Shown here: in pieces, positions 63,391-64,000 of the stretch
Position numbering within the stretch: position 1 is the stretch's first letter
Layout of the letters: each line of letters opens with the position of its first letter
Assembly (NCBI GenBank): GCA_963815125.1
Contig: CAWFFM010000002.1
Span: 930,001 to 994,000 of the forward strand
Direction: 5' to 3'
DNA: 64,000 nucleotides
Origin: Actinocatenispora sp963815125
GTDB taxonomy: Bacteria > Actinomycetota > Actinomycetes > Mycobacteriales > Micromonosporaceae
Program-made: the position numbers and the translations under genes
The notes under the pieces: generated by a model
The model's database searches: none
Told to the model about the DNA's origin: nothing
What the model saw: only the letters and a program-made list of their open reading frames with translations

Positions 63391-64000
63391 ATGTCGACCA
63401 GCACCCGTAGCGCGATCACCCAGGATGATCAGCCGCAGGCACCGACGACCGCCCGCAACAAGGCGGACCAGTTGCGCCGGCACTGGCAGACCGACCCCCG
63501 CTGGTACGGCGTGACCCGCGACTACTCCGCCGAGGACGTGGTCCGGCTGTGCGGCTCGGTCCAGGAGGAGCACACGCTGGCCCGGCTCGGCGCCCGCCGA
63601 CTGTGGCGGCTGCTGCGCGGCGAGCGCTTCATCCCCGCACTGGGTGCGCTGACCGGCGGCCAGGCCGTGCAGATGGTGCGGGCCGGCCTGCAGGCGATCT
63701 ACCTCTCCGGCTGGCAGGTCGCCGCAGACGCCAACCAGTCCGGCCAGACCTACCCGGACCAGAGCCTCTACCCGGTCAACTCGGTGCCGCAGGTGGTCCG
63801 CCGGATCAACAACGCGCTGCTGCGCGCCGACCAGATCAGTTGGGCCGAGCGCCAGGACGGCAAGGGCGAGGAGTCCGAGGAGCAGCTGCACTGGCTCGCA
63901 CCGATCGTGGCCGACGCGGAGGCCGGCTTCGGCGGCCCACTCAACGCCTACGAACTCATGCGGGCGATGATCGCCGCCGGTGCCGCCGGTGTGCATTTCG
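63391..64000 (+). CDS. aceA: Isocitrate lyase (partial, 3' end off the right edge)
   Basis: First enzyme of the glyoxylate shunt, splitting isocitrate into succinate and glyoxylate. The 203 visible codons include ALTGGQAVQMVRAGLQAIYL, SGWQVAADAN and the metal/substrate loop IVADAEAGFGG. The catalytic KKCGH lies beyond the edge. ATG 63391 follows AAGGAGG by 8 nt. The gene is divergent from ramB, indicating carbon-source control (acetate and fatty acids). Confidence 0.95.
   Translation, partial: MSTSTRSAITQDDQPQAPTTARNKADQLRRHWQTDPRWYGVTRDYSAEDVVRLCGSVQEEHTLARLGARRLWRLLRGERFIPALGALTGGQAVQMVRAGLQAIYLSGWQVAADANQSGQTYPDQSLYPVNSVPQVVRRINNALLRADQISWAERQDGKGEESEEQLHWLAPIVADAEAGFGGPLNAYELMRAMIAAGAAGVHF

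Overview
This window is one contiguous, very GC-rich, densely coded stretch of an actinomycete chromosome. Three things support this. Most starts are GTG or ATG with 1-8 nt overlaps between neighbours. It carries the mycobacterial-type phospholipid set pgsA / PIM acyltransferase / pimA. From memory, the order of its housekeeping genes matches the aroB-to-thrS block of Mycobacterium tuberculosis (roughly Rv2538c to Rv2614c). The codon and motif style suggests Micromonosporales, but that is only an inference. No rRNA, tRNA, CRISPR, insertion sequence or prophage was seen. No gene-free stretch exceeds about 290 bases.

Left part (1-24.2 kb): a minus-strand operon-like block runs rarA, DUF948 membrane protein, small membrane protein, alaS, ruvX, mltG, aroE, prepilin peptidase, aroC, aroK, aroB (the last cut by the window edge). 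Between rarA and aspS lies an insert that, from memory, is absent from the mycobacterial order: a dhaK-dhaL-dhaM-aquaporin operon for dihydroxyacetone phosphorylation and, divergent from it, a sulfotransferase, a four-helix membrane protein and an SDR sugar-nucleotide reductase. Then come aspS, hisS, a glyoxalase-II-like hydrolase and a membrane-anchored cyclophilin.

Middle (24-49.4 kb): relA-apt-secF-secD-yajC, ruvB-ruvA-ruvC, yebC, pdxT-pdxS, a membrane protein, pimA, acyltransferase and pgsA. An EF-G-like GTPase with degenerate motifs, a MarR regulator, an ECF (SigE-family) sigma factor with its membrane partner and a 2-hydroxyacid dehydrogenase separate pgsA from the HIT-thrS pair. A GNAT acetyltransferase gene beside them appears to be frameshifted.

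Right part (49.4-64 kb) is accessory: a MerR/VIT-vWA operon diverging from a His/Gly-rich PadR regulator around an unusual nested palindrome, a DUF1707 protein, an MFS transporter, a GH38 alpha-mannosidase, a ROK sugar kinase, a secreted NlpC/P60 peptidase, a YjbR protein, and a RamB-type regulator divergent from isocitrate lyase (aceA, cut by the right edge).

The best candidates for undescribed biology are (1) the MerR/VIT-vWA/PadR locus with its four-half-site palindrome, (2) the EF-G paralogue with altered G4 and switch I sequences, and (3) the RamB/aceA control region, where one dyad spans both promoters.
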